NCBI RefSeq assembly: GCF_001039355.2
Contig: NW_019775736.1
Coordinates: 132,882 to 196,881, forward strand
Direction: 5' to 3'
DNA from: Lingula anatina
Lineage: Eukaryota; Brachiopoda; Lingulata; Lingulida; Lingulidae
DNA length: 64,000 nucleotides
The position numbers and the translations under genes were made by a program. Within the stretch, counting starts at the first letter, position 1. The number at the start of each line of letters is the position of its first letter. This document shows, one piece after another, positions 51,748 through 64,000 of this stretch. Below the pieces are notes generated by a model. The model had not been told where the DNA came from, made no database searches, and saw only the letters and a program-made list of their open reading frames with translations.

Positions 51748-54700
51748 CTAGTCTTTCTTTGTCATGGAATCTTTCAAGTCTTTGAGCAGCATGGAGCCTA
51801 TGACCATCTTCTCACAGTTCACTTTCAATGCTGCTTTCCTCCCATCAAGTTTGACTGAGATGAGCACCAGGGCACCTGCTGACAGAGTCTTGCCAGCAAA
51901 TTTGTAGGTATTGTCTTGCATTGAGGGCACTTGTACAACATTGGCCACCTCATACACTCTCCTGCTTATAGTCTTGATGTCTGTATTTTCAGTTGCCATA
52001 TCCACGGTGCCACTGTTTTCATTCATTCCTGATAATTTACCTAAAAGCAAATGTTTAACTATTTTATTATAACCGTGAACATAAATCCAATTCTATTTTT
52101 TTTACCTTTACAGACTAAAATACATCCCTTTTGTCTTATTCTGATTAGTAAATAAAGGAAATTTTATGGCACAAGGCAAAACGTGAAAAAGGTTCTTCTA
52201 AAGTAATGAAAAAAATATAGTCTTTCATATTCATACTAAATTATCTTTTTACAACAGATAACATAATAGATAACAAACAGAAACTATATCACATACCTTG
52301 CTGTTTGTCAAATTCATTCTCTGCCATATTAACTGGCTGTATTTGTTCTCCAACAGGTGCCTTCACTGTGACAGAAAATTTTTTCTCCTGTGTACAGACA
52401 TCGAATGTGGCTGGTTGTGTGGTGTCAGCAAAGTTGATGCCCATAGTCGCTGTGACAGTGGCTCCAACACCAAGGTTACCTAAAATAAATATAGTGTTAG
52501 CTATTAACAAATGAAAGTTGGCAAACTTAAAAAAAATTTTAACAGTTTCCAACTACCAAAATGCATTTAATAAATCCTTTAAAACACAAAAAATCAGATA
52601 ACTTACCAATCTCAGGGAAATCAAAAATCTCCATTCCAGACTGAAGTTTCTGAAATATTCATCAAAAATACAAGTTACGGAATGTGTACATACCAATGTT
52701 TACCAAAACAGTAGGATAGCCACATATTATGCTAATGTTTTTTAAATTAATAATCAAACTTAAATTAAATCTAGAGTTAACTCAAAGTTTTATTGCTTAT
52801 ATGGTATTTTAAACACATTTTGTCTCATGAAAATAGCCTGACTTTGCCTACCTTGTCTCCAATTTTCACATTAAGAACAGGCTTGTCACTGGAGTTAGTC
52901 AAAGTCAATTCCACTGATGCCATTTTTTCAGAAAATATGGACACTGTTCTGGTGAACCTGTAGGTGATACTCAGGCCACCCCCAGTGATTCTGTTCAGCA
53001 ATTCATATGTTTTGGTTGGTATGAAGGATGGGGCAGTGACCTACAAATAAGGTAAAAATTTTGATAGGATTCTACTTATTCTCAACACCTTCATCCAAAC
53101 ATACCAAACAATAACTACTATGTAACACATACCAAACTGTCCCATCAATCACACTGTCACAACTGCCACAACTGTTAGTTACAACCATAAGCAACTTAAA
53201 AAATTCTCAAACCAAGGACTCTGTTGCACCATGCTGTCACATGCATTTTTAACTTTTACATCCGCCATACTGTCACATCTACCACAATGTCACATCAAGC
53301 CTCCTCCCCTACCAAAGAAAAAAATGTCTCTGTCACACTCACTGTGGTGGATCCTCCTGTGTCACCTCCTAGTGAGAGGCTACTCATGTCCTGTGCTAGG
53401 ACTGGCATCAAGAAGTCAGATTTCCCAACTGCTGCTGGATTAGCTACAGTGCTGCCAACTGAAACACAAGAATGCAAATTCATGTCAATATTATTATTTG
53501 TATAATACAAATTAGTACCTTTTCACCTTCACCCATTTCTAAATAGAAAAATTGGTACCTGAATGGATTATCATGAAAATGTTTGGAAAACTACCCCAAC
53601 AAAAGTTAGTCTACGCATGTGCCCTCTGTGGTCCAAACTGATAATATTTTTCACTCAAACAGTTTCAGATTTCTTTACTTCATCCTATCATGCACTTTTT
53701 TTAACAGCAAGATAAAGCCAACCAACAACCAGCTATACCAAGTCATGCTATTAATCAAAAAGATCTGTATGCATCAAGTTTTATTGTGATAATAATAATA
53801 ACAATAAAATTTTGTAAATATATCACCAAAGATTACTTCTCTCATCTTATTGAATGTAACACAGCTATAACAATTTTGTTACATATCTGGTTTATGTATC
53901 ATTTCCTATAAAACTGGTCATTTTAATGTTAAAACAATATGCAAGATTTTTATCTGATCAAACCACATACTTGGATATGAGTACCTTATGTATCCTTAGA
54001 CTTTCAAATCTTCGTAGTTATTACTTAATTTTTAAGCACGGAAAAAAGATAAAAATAAATATAAAAATAAAAGATAAAAGCAAGTTGAAAAGTAAGAAGC
54101 CAGAGCAACCCTTTTCCATGCTATTACACCAAAAACCTCTTGGACAGCTGACCTAGTAAAATATATTACCCTTTAATTAGTTCAGACACATTGTTGGCCA
54201 ACAAGTATAACACATAGTTTACATCTAATTTACCCTCTGCCTCCTCTGCATCTTGGTTGACAAGAGTGTCTCCTAGTGACATTGTCACTAATGAGGAAAA
54301 GGAATTATGTTAGTTGTTATTTGAGATGTGCATCACCTACAGAATGTGCTATGTTACAGCAAATGTATGCTGATGCTTGTAGTACAACAAAGGAACTTTA
54401 AAGAAGAGCAGAGTTAAATGGACTGCCATGTAAGAACTAACACTGGATTCAAGACATTAATGCATATGTTCTCCCCAGTCATTTTTGTTGATGGAACACA
54501 TGTTGCAATACTTACAATCTAAATCTAACAGCATGGCTGCATTGGAAGTAGCCCCTGTTTTAGCTTTGGTGGACTTGGCCTAAAAATTAACAAACAAAGA
54601 AAATCAACTTACTAATTTTTAAAGGCTTTGAAAAGAATTCTCATTATGATATCAATAATTATGTATGGGCACTAGTGACATATAAGCTAACTCACTGTTA

Positions 54701-57700
54701 ACTAAGGTGCTTCAACTTTTAACACTGTCATGATTGTATGAAACTAACAAATTCCCCTACCTTAGGTTGGGGTTCTTCATCGGAGCTCTCTTCCTCTTCA
54801 TCCTCTTCCTCACTTGATTCTTCCTCCTCACTGCTATCGACTTCTTCACTTGACTCTTCATCTTCCTCGTCTTCAACTTTCTTAGATTTTTTCTTGGGTT
54901 TTTCATCTTCTTCATCTTCTTCCTCCTCTGATTCCTCTTCCTCCTCTGAACTGTCCTCTTCACTGCTATCAGTTTCGTCAGAGCTGTCTTCTTCTTCTTC
55001 CTCATCTTCATCTTCTTCTACATTAATGCAAATGCTTAAATCAGTACTTATCATTTTTGCAAGAGTCTGGAAATTATACATAACAATGTGCATGTGTGCA
55101 CCACAATCATCGCTTAATTTTTAATTTTGAAGAGCTGTTGTTGCACAAAAAAATTCCTAATCTGTAGTTTTTGGTACACATACAAAATTATTTGATTACC
55201 ATTACATACTGTATACACACAGCAAAAGATCTTAATCTTCACATACCTGACTCTTCATCAGAATAAAATGATTTCTTTTTAGCAGGCTTCACTTTGCCAC
55301 CTTTCTTTTTCTTTTTCTGAGCAAGCAGATTAGTATCTGCCACCCAAGCTGTAGGTACCTCCACATTTCTTACTGTTGGATCTGGAGCTACTTCGGGAAA
55401 ATCCGGAATTTCTCTATACCCAGTGGCCTTGGTATTAAGCACATGAGAGAGAGTAGCCAATTGGAACTGATCCCTGTCTTTAAACTTTGATTCCAAAACT
55501 GGTGCTGGTTTTGTTGCCAGAAACATCTTCTTCGCATACTTGGCAAAAGCTCCAGCTTTCTCTCCAGGGATGATAAGCTGACGGAGGAAGCGTGCACGAT
55601 CACGGATGTCGTAGTTTTGGTCATATTTGGCCAAATTGAAGACATACTGGCACAACAGCTTAGTTTGCTTGGAGTTCGTGATGCACAACTTTGCTGCTAG
55701 GTTAAGGATTTGAAGTTTAACAATATCTTCCTAGAAAATAGAAGAGATTTTCCTGTAAGACTTAAAATAGTTTTACATTTAATTCTAATGGTATATAAAT
55801 CTAAATTATCTTTTAAAAACACGAGTCTTCTTAAACAAGCTCTGCATTTTCTTAAAAGAATAACTTTTAAAAAGTTACGGTGATATGTGAATTGTAGAAC
55901 AATGCTACAATTTCCACAAATTCTTCACAGTTTTGACATACCTCATTGATGAAATTCTTTGCACACTGTCTCAGCACATCAGGAGCAATTTTAGGCACTC
56001 GGTCAGAATACTCTCCAATCATCCACAAGATGCTAGCTCTGGCCATGGGCACTGTGATGTCCTGGGCCATCTTGGCCATGTGGACGATGATATCCTTGTG
56101 TTCTTGTGGCTGTGAGACAGAATCCGTAGACTATACACAGTCACGGCAGAGATGACAGAGTTTTAGCGCAAGCATGTTAAAAGCACAGCAAAATGCAATA
56201 AATTGTTCTGAAATTGCTAGTTATTTAGGTGCTGCAAAACAATACAAAAAGAATACAAAAAAGGAGCAAAATGCCTCATTATTTTCATTTGCAACTGCAA
56301 TGGATTACTTACGGAATCAATATAAATCGTGACAGAAAATTAGTTGATCATTAGTACAAAATCCAAATTTGTTAATAAATAAAAGTATTATTAACTGAGT
56401 AATGGAAAAAATCCCCCTCGAAAAAAAAAAAATGATATGACTTACTCAGTTGCATTGCATGCAATTGGCCCCAATTTCAGTAGAAAAACATGAAGACATT
56501 AAAATGAGTAGACTACATAAGCAGGACAACATCTTAATTATTAGTAAAGTAGCAGGTATGAATGGATTATTTAATTAAAAATTCCTCATTTATTTACACG
56601 TCAAATACACTGATTATTTTGCCTTATAGTTGAAATATATAAAAAAAACCATGCCACCATGCCACCTTTGACCAATCAAAACATATTCAAGCTAATCAAT
56701 TAAGTTTGGTAGATAACCTTCATGCAGAATGAATGATTCTTCTATTATCTCCAATGGTCCTCCCACTCATGGATGCATTAGAAAGCATAATGTGAAAAAA
56801 TTTGAAAATGTGGAAAAAGAAAGGGGCTAATTTTTGAAAAAAATGTGCAGAATAAAACATTCTCCTGTGGGCTTGGTGTCTTTTTTCAATCTTTGGAAGG
56901 GACAGGCAAAATCCACCCCAAAATGGTTTCTGAAAATGGGTGAATGCTCCCACCAAGGGTTTGCTTATATACACCATAGTATAATAAATAAAACATGCTT
57001 TAAGTAATAAAATTGTCCCATAAGCCAATGATTACCACCACTTTGTGTTCCCTCTTCTGTTAGTGTTAAAGAGTAAAAACCAAAGTTACATCAAAATCAG
57101 ATAAATCATTATGGAATTCTGAGGGAAAGTGAAGGGCAGCAATGCACAAAAAGCTTTGCAAAATTCATTTGCATAACATTTTTTGTAAAACAGTGTGTGT
57201 ATTATAATATGACTCTTATATCAAACAGTTAATATCATTAACAATAATTGCTTAAAACTGCTTTTTAAATCTTTGTTGTTTATTTACTGAGTGGTCATTA
57301 CAAAAACTAATTAGAACTGTTCCTTGTTCTACATTAATCTTATAATAATTAATACTGTATTTATGGATGATCAGATACTCACCTGCATTTGCAAAAGTTT
57401 CTTAATTACCACCACACTTTCTGCAACCACAGTTTCTGTAAATGAAAAATTTAAACATATGCTGAAAAATTTCATCCTAAACCACCCTTATTCCATCTAG
57501 ACATCTGGGAGAATAAATTAAAATTGACAAACAATTTTGATAAGATAAAACACTGGAAAAGGCAAGGTGAAAGCAATTAGCAATAAATGAGTAAATGCAA
57601 TCACCAAATTACTTATAACAACCATACACCAAGAAGGTGCCTTATGTTCACTTACCATCTCTATTAGACATGAGTCTGACCAGTCCATTTAGACAGGTGT

Positions 57701-60700
57701 CCGTGATCTCAGGTATAGTGCTGGCACACCTGCCTATGGCCTGAATAGTAGCAGCAGCAAACTCCTTGTCTGTACTTGTAATATAGGTCTGGAAAAATTG
57801 TTAAACATTTTTCTGTACAGCATTCCTTAAAGAAGATGATTATTAAGGACTTATTCACACTGTACTGGCGTTCTATCATACATACTGGTCTTTTTATAGA
57901 TACTTCCCACCAATCAGCCAAACATTCTTAATACTGGATCTAAAAAGCTGAAAAAATCTCCCTACTCCACGGGGTACTTACCTGAAATTCCCTAATAATG
58001 GTTGAGATACTTGTCTCAGTTCCCAAGTTAGTAAGTATCTCCAGCTTCAATAATTTCACATGGGTGGGGTCAGTGGAATGGACATAGAAGCTCTTGAGAA
58101 AAGGTTCAAACATTCCCTTGAAATAAAGAAGAAAAATATGAAATCTAGAATATTTCAAAAATAATGTTTTAAGCAGAATACTGTGTAACATAATAAAGTT
58201 TTTCTATAAATATGCTTTGTTCAAATAAAACGATAAATACCATTTTACAAGCAGAACTGGATGTATGATGCTAGAAAAAGAGTAACATTTGTATTGTATT
58301 TCATAAATCATATTTAATCTTACCTTTCTTTTGACAGACATGGTGGCTATATTACTCAAGACAATGTATTGCACTTCCCTGAAAACAATACAAAATGCAT
58401 ATCATTTCATGAATACCATTCCCAGTACTTTTTTTTTTTTTTACAAAAGAAATGAGATTTGTAAAATCCATTACGATAATATCTACTGATATTGTTTAAT
58501 ACATCAAATTCCCTCAAATTAGTGCAAACTAATATAAATAGCTATAGACAAAAGAATCTTCACAAGTCTATCAAATTCCCTGTTATCTACTTACTTGTGA
58601 GACCTTAGCAGCCTTATCAATGATTTAGCAACCATTCCAACCTCAGCTCTGGGTGCACAGTGATAATACAATTGTGCCACTGCCATAACAACCTACACAA
58701 ACAAAAATATACACGTTTATAGGTAAAATTGTTAACTTTCTCCCACACATATAGACACACCCATACAAATGCATGCAAACAGTATGCACAAACACACTAG
58801 TATACCCATAACCATGCATATATACACAAATGCTTCTGTACCCCTGCTCTCCCCCCTTCACTTCTGCACATGTCTAAAAACAGAATCATTATACACTCAA
58901 ATTGCTAAAATTACAAGATCTACTTACAGCAGCATTCCTGCTGTTCAGCAAGGGTTTACAGTTTCTCAACAGCAGCCTGTGATCCGGATCCATTACATAC
59001 GGCTTCTTCTTTGGCTTATCATCCTCCTCCTCCTCTTTGTCTTCTTTCTCTTCATCCTCATCTGATCCATAGAAGGCTTTCTCACTTTCTTCTTCTATCA
59101 TATCCTAAAAAAAGTTGGTAATGTTGACCTTAACAAAAAGTTGAAAGAATTTTTATGAGACTCTTATGTCTCTTGCACCAGCAACCCTTTTTTTCTGTGC
59201 AAATCTCCATAAACTGATGTCTATAATGATGTAGTACATATATTCCAATGACCTCCTCCTGCTAATTGCCCAACATTTGACCAATCATATTTTGAAATCC
59301 AACTACGATAAGATAGGAAATTTGCAAAATCTGCTAAACTGACATAATGTTACATTTACAATAGATTTTCAACTAAAATTGTTCAGCATCCTCTGCCACT
59401 TTTCACTTTGTTTTATATAATAATCTAAACTGACAAAATAATACATGTACAATACTTTTCCAACCAACATCACAATGCACAACCACTATTAGTATTTTCT
59501 ACACACAAACAATAATACATTTACAACAGTTTCAACTAAGTCACTTAAAATTTTTAATGTAAATAGCAAGCTGGGCACTCACATCTCTGTTAGGGTTGAC
59601 GAACTGTGTCCTGGCATAGCGGGTCAGCATGTTGATGATGACCACCTGTCCCCACTCCTCAACATCTACCAACAGGTTGCATAACTTGCGATAGTTCTTG
59701 TGGATAAGATCAATTCTCTCTGGGCAAACTTCTTCGAAGGCTTGGATAGCACTTCCTGCAACCAGCTGAAATACATAAAAAATAAATGCTTTTTGGTCTG
59801 CCTTAGGGCAAATTCAGGATTATGTGAGAAATAATAAGTTACTAAATCCGCGGATCAAATATGGAGGGCACTTTACAATGGATTACAGCCTCCCAGCAAT
59901 TGGTAGGGAAATTAATCTCGGCACGCTTTCAAGTGGGTCACGCCACATTTGATCTGTGGGCTAGAACCAAAATAAAGGAATAATAAGTTACTGCAGACTA
60001 GGTAGTCTGCGGATCAAATATGGAGGGCACTTGACAAAGGTTTCACGCCTCCCACCAGGGGCAGAGCAATTAATCTCGGGTCACGCCATATTTGATCTGC
60101 GGACAAGTTAGTCCTCGGATCAACTGGTTCTGAATGCACCCTTATATCTTGAAAAATATACATCAGAGTAACTTTAATTTAAATTTTAAAAATTAAAATT
60201 CAAAAATTAAACATCAGCTACAATTGCCTAAACAAATCTCTAATCTGCAATTTTCTGTCCTTTTCATCCACATTCATAATAAATAGAGAGGTACTTGTAG
60301 ACTTACTGTTGTTTTGTCAGCCAACAGCTTTTCAATCACCTCAATCAACTGATCTTTCAGCTCTGGATCTAGGCTATGAAAATAAATCAACATATTAATT
60401 ACATAAAAATTATAGATAATAAATAAATTAATTCTCTAAATGTGCTAATAATTCAAACATTTTTAGGAGATTAGGGTTATTCTACATAGGTTATACATGT
60501 ACAAGTAACCATCTCAACTTACCCGAGGTATTTCTTTTACAGTGCACCAACAATATAATAAAAAATTAACAAAAACATATAACATTAGTTTCACACCAAT
60601 TTTACCAACTTAAAAAAATAACGCTTATCAGGAATGAAGAAAATATAACACGAACACATAAAATCATGTGAACATACCTGAACAGCTTTGGAATGGCATG

Positions 60701-63700
60701 AGCGGCTGTCTTGCGCACATAGGGTGACATGTCATTGCAAGACTCCTTGATGGATAACATCATTATAGGCACAATAACAGGCACTCGGATACTTGAGAGC
60801 ACACGCAGGGCACTGGCACGAATAAGCTGATTAGGATCCTTATGAAAATAAAGGTAAAATAATGAAGAGATTAATCAGGTGATGTTCATGAGAGACCATG
60901 GAGCAAACAGGTTTTTTAAGTGTTCAAATTGGTTAGAGCAACCATGCAATAAAACCACTTTTTCTCAGAGGAGGGATTAGTCTGTACCTGTATGCCAAAA
61001 TTTTCCTTACCTAGTAATTAATATAAATAAAAATAACTTTTGTGATTCCTGTAAATGTCACCACACATGGAATGGGATGTTATCTTTATACAGATGTAAA
61101 ATTACATACTAAAGATTAAAATTTTGCAGCATTAATTGTTAACATATAACTTGTGAAAATCTCTTAATCATGCATAAAACAACAGTCACCACAGTGACCC
61201 AAAATAAAGGAATAATAAGTTACTGTCATGACACAGAAATCTTTTCAAGCCTGTCCTTTATCATTTCAGTAAGTTTGCAATAACAAAGCTTCAAGCAAAT
61301 CTTTGGCTATATAAATGCCTAAAATAAAAGGACATCCTATACCCAGCTCATCACCAGTAATCAAATACATTTCGAATCTGAACGCAATTTCTAAATTTGC
61401 AATTGAAATCTACAAAGAACAGTCAGCAGGAAGGAACAATGAAGACATTACATGATAAACTACATCAATAACCTAGTTAGTATACTGCAGTTCACAACAT
61501 GACATGTGTAGGTATGTAATTTCTTTTTGATTCACTTCCTTTATAGAAAATAAATGTCATTTGTACTAAAAACCTATGAGGTTCAGTATTCTCTAACCAC
61601 AAATCAAATAGGATAGCCTGCAGGTACAAATATGTTATGTGTGATAAGGCAGATATCAGGTCCTAAGTTGATGCTTTTGGTCAGGCAATATATTCTAATA
61701 GTTCTGTTCCATAGCTGGCCAGTAGTCACATAAAGAGTCTTTTTTCACTGTAAACAGTATCATGCGAATAAAAAATTTATCAGAGTTAACTGTCTAGTCA
61801 CACTTTCAAATAAATAGGCTTTGTCATGCAGCCAGATTCAGATTTTTTAGGTAGGCTGTTGAGTGAATGCTTATACTACAGATTTATATCAAAATAAGTA
61901 CAAAATTGGTTTTCTTCACTTTTTAATGAACATTTTTTCTAAAAACCCTTTGCAATTTCGCGAAGTCCACATATTCCACTTGTAGCGAGAAACAGAGAGA
62001 GAGAGAGAGAGGAGGGGTACCTTAAGGGCCCTTTGGAAGGTACTGATGGACAGAAGAGCCAGGTCCTGCTGTTCCTCTGCATACCTGGTCAGGTACACAT
62101 ACACAAGTTTCTTAACCTGAAGACACAAACAAAATCATTTCATTTAGTTTAAATGTTTAATATGGCAAAATAAGCAATGTATAAAAATTTCCTCTCTGCC
62201 CTAAGAATAATAATATTATGGAAAAGCTACTAATTTAATTGTCATTAGTATCTCAGGTATAACAGTGTAATACCTTTTTTCTCATCTTCTGTTATAAGGT
62301 GTGAGACAAAGTTATGCAATAGTAAAACCATGGACTTCAATGTCAATTCATTTGATGATCAAATTAAGAGACTGAAAATAATTACCTCCAGATTTTTGGA
62401 CACAACATTCTTCACCACTGCTGGAAACAGATCGGAGGCATCTTTTCCTTTGGCCACCATCTTTAATATAGAAATAAAAAGATCGTATGAGAATAATCAG
62501 CATGACAGCAACTTGAAAAGGTCATTGTCATTTATTCAAAATAAAGATTATGAACAAATCAAGATAATAATTACTTAGAAAGATTTACTGAGCCTAGATA
62601 ATCAGGCTGGATGACTATCAACTGCCCTCCATTCTCCCATTCTTCAAAGAACAATTTACAAGAAAATGCCACAGTGCCTCAAGGGATTCTAATCTTAATC
62701 CTAATATTTCAATCTAACAGCCTCGAAAACTACATTTTACAGCCACAGCTCTAATCCNAGAAACTTGGGACTCCGTTTCTGTTTCTGTCCTCAAAAATCA
62801 ACAGACAAAGGCACAGATACTAACAAACGAGATTTAAACGAGATAGCAATTAAGCGTAACAGAGATAGGCATCCATTGTTCTCTGGGTTCTATTCATTCC
62901 GACCAATGAGAGACCGTAATACGGGCTCCGCCCCCACGCGTGTAATCTCCTTCTGTTATAACTCCTTGGAAATAGCAAGGGTTGGATTCCCTAATTCTTT
63001 AACTTACAGCACGAACTGATGAAAAAATTGTAAAATCCTAGAACAAAACAGTTCAATCCAACATAATTTCACATTATAAAATATGTATCAAACTATAGGT
63101 ATTGCTATTCAAATCTAGGAAGGTCTCTGTGTATGCAAGCCTGTGTGCAGACGAACTTCTTTTACATGTTTTCATTTCTTCAAATATCATTTTTGCAAAA
63201 TGCTGAAATCCACAGATTAATATGTTTAACAGCATAATGAAGCCGTAGGTCTATAAAGCAACTACAAACTGTTTTGAATTCTTAACTTTGTTTTTGTCAG
63301 TTCTCAAGTAATTTTGAATCTTCTATATTTTGACACCAAAAGTCAGAGAATCAATCACTGTTCTTTTTTCTGCTTCTTATGCATAGCAATAATTAACTCT
63401 GTAAGTTAAATTTATTCTTTCTCCCTTAGATGAACATAATGAATAAAGAGTCATTCTCTCTGGACTTTTTCATCCTTTTATGTAGAAGAAAGAAACTTAA
63501 TAAAAGCTGAATCAATACCACTGTTCAGATATCTATTCTTAGACACAGTAAAGCATCCCTTAATAAAAACAAAGCTATTGCAACCATAAAAAATTTGCAA
63601 TGATCATATACATCAGCTTAACAGAAGTGGAAAAAAATTGTTTCCAACTTCATCATTTACTTGATAAAACAAGTTGTTCTGTTAAAACAAAAAATTATAT

Positions 63701-64000
63701 TTTTCTTTTCTCCTAAGACTTGGATTTATAAGACGCCTCTTTAAGTACAGAAATGCAAAATCAGTAGTGTATTTCTATTTCTATGGATGAATCACATGAG
63801 TTATTGTGCAAAGGACACATATACACTTAAACATTTTTCTTTCTGTCAGAAAAGAAATTAGTGCTTAAAACAAAAAGAGGATAGTATTTATTTAATAATT
63901 TATTTATTTACTTACAATGCATACTTACACCAATAATCCTTTTCATTGCCTCCAGCTTTAGGTTGTCTTTGTTTGTGTCCAGCATTTGCTTCAGGTCATC
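51748..64000 (-). CDS. AP-3 complex subunit beta, 5'-partial, 22 exons
   Basis: Large beta subunit of the AP-3 adaptor, which sorts cargo from endosomes/TGN to lysosomes and lysosome-related organelles. Exons: 64000-63929, 62460-62386, 62116-62021, 60838-60678, 60373-60307, 59765-59583, 59104-58928, 58692-58595, 58378-58324, 58116-57982, 57788-57656, 57435-57383, 56109-55942, 55730-55247, 55017-54761, 54579-54516, about 54288-54234, 53458-53343, 53040-52852, 52649-52607, 52479-52297, 52040-51748. They join in frame to about 1051 residues. The adaptin trunk includes [56 protein letters not shown] and [15 protein letters not shown]. Next comes a Lys-rich then very acidic Ser/Glu/Asp hinge, then the ear ([41 protein letters not shown]). 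Compared with vertebrate AP3B1/AP3B2, about 50 N-terminal residues are off the window. It is probably the single pre-duplication orthologue of both, so no vertebrate symbol is given. Confidence 0.96.
56640..57020. other. AP-3 beta intron segment of repeat-like composition
   Basis: Within the about 1.3-kb intron between 56109 and 57383. A long minus-strand frame (about 100 codons) reads across it but has no splice fit and no recognised family. The sequence is G+C richer than its flanks. It is more likely repeat-derived than a gene. Confidence 0.2.
59847..59961. mobile_element. MITE-like palindromic element, copy 1
   Basis: Starts tccgcggatcaaatatggag and ends cacgccacatttgatctgtg, which is its approximate reverse complement. 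The interior is about 70 bp, including ttaatctcgg. It lies in an AP-3 beta intron beside a second copy. Confidence 0.6.
59967..59993 (+). repeat. 27-bp direct repeat between the MITE-like copies
   Basis: The 27 bases beginning ccaaaataaaggaataataa are repeated exactly at 61199-61225, and a shorter form (aaataataagttact) occurs at 59829-59843, just before MITE-like copy 1. The elements may form a composite repeat unit. Confidence 0.7.
60005..60105. mobile_element. MITE-like palindromic element, copy 2
   Basis: Starts gtctgcggatcaaatatgga and ends cgccatatttgatctgcgga. The terminal inverted repeats span about 23 bp with roughly four mismatches. The interior shares cgcctccca, ttaatctcgg and gggtcacgcc with copy 1. 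Same orientation, 158 bp from copy 1. Confidence 0.65.
61199..61225 (+). repeat. Second exact copy of the 27-bp repeat
   Basis: Identical to 59967-59993, about 1.2 kb away and in the same orientation, but with no MITE-like arms beside it. Confidence 0.7.
62758..62758. other. Single N in an AP-3 beta intron
   Basis: One ambiguous base, possibly a contig join. The exons on either side (63929-64000 and 62386-62460) are consecutive in the protein, so no coding sequence is lost here. Confidence 0.6.
62880..62960. promoter_or_regulatory. CpG-bearing segment with CCAAT and GC boxes in AP-3 beta intron
   Basis: gaccaatgag is followed within about 35 bp by ctccgcccccacgcg in otherwise AT-rich intron DNA. 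This is promoter-like in composition, but it may equally be part of an unrecognised repeat brought in at the join at 62758. Confidence 0.2.

Noticed and set aside
54738-55124. Poly-serine frame on the plus strand
   Set aside because: It is the antisense shadow of the acidic AP-3 beta exon.
56720-57028. About 100-codon minus-strand frame in an AP-3 beta intron
   Set aside because: No splice sites fit the gene and no known domain was seen. Adjacent AP-3 beta exons join in frame without it.

Overview
This is nuclear DNA from an animal. It is AT-rich, its genes are split by many GT-AG introns, its UTRs are long, and every recognisable protein is a bilaterian family. An intron-rich NBAS, the ZNF474-type finger protein, a single-exon GAS1-like receptor and the dispersed repeats fit a marine invertebrate. 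A lophotrochozoan, perhaps a mollusc, is my best guess, but the window alone does not prove it. There is one real assembly gap (456 N at 50169-50624), plus single N bases at 37908 and 62758 that look like contig joins.

Layout. (1) 1-20247, plus strand: about 45 exons of NBAS, whose 5' end lies off the window. (2) 20248-34665: mostly non-coding, interrupted only by a one-exon GAS1-like gene (25455-26216, plus). (3) 34666-40183, minus: ULK3 kinase, with the exons for the end of the kinase domain and the first MIT domain missing at the join at 37908. (4) 40781-43557, plus: a ZNF474-like protein with eight C2HC fingers in four alternating pairs, head-to-head with ULK3. (5) 45264-47718, minus: TBCA (tubulin cofactor A), head-to-head across 248 bp with (6) an intronless NAT8-like acetyltransferase (47967-48650, plus). 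(7) 48651-51747: intergenic sequence with a large inverted-repeat element around the N gap and further repeats. (8) 51748 to beyond 64000, minus: beta subunit of the AP-3 adaptor, 22 exons, with only the extreme N-terminus missing.

The genes are unrelated in pathway, as is usual for an animal locus. Two of them (NBAS, AP-3 beta) are membrane-trafficking proteins and two sit in divergent promoter pairs. The most unusual local structures are a five-copy tandem repeat in NBAS that copies a splice acceptor with the start of its exon, a retroposon-like insertion next to another NBAS acceptor, two 3' ends of one LINE family (in NBAS and ULK3), the internally duplicated ZNF474-like gene, and the inverted-repeat elements at 49.9-51.2 kb and 59.8-60.1 kb.
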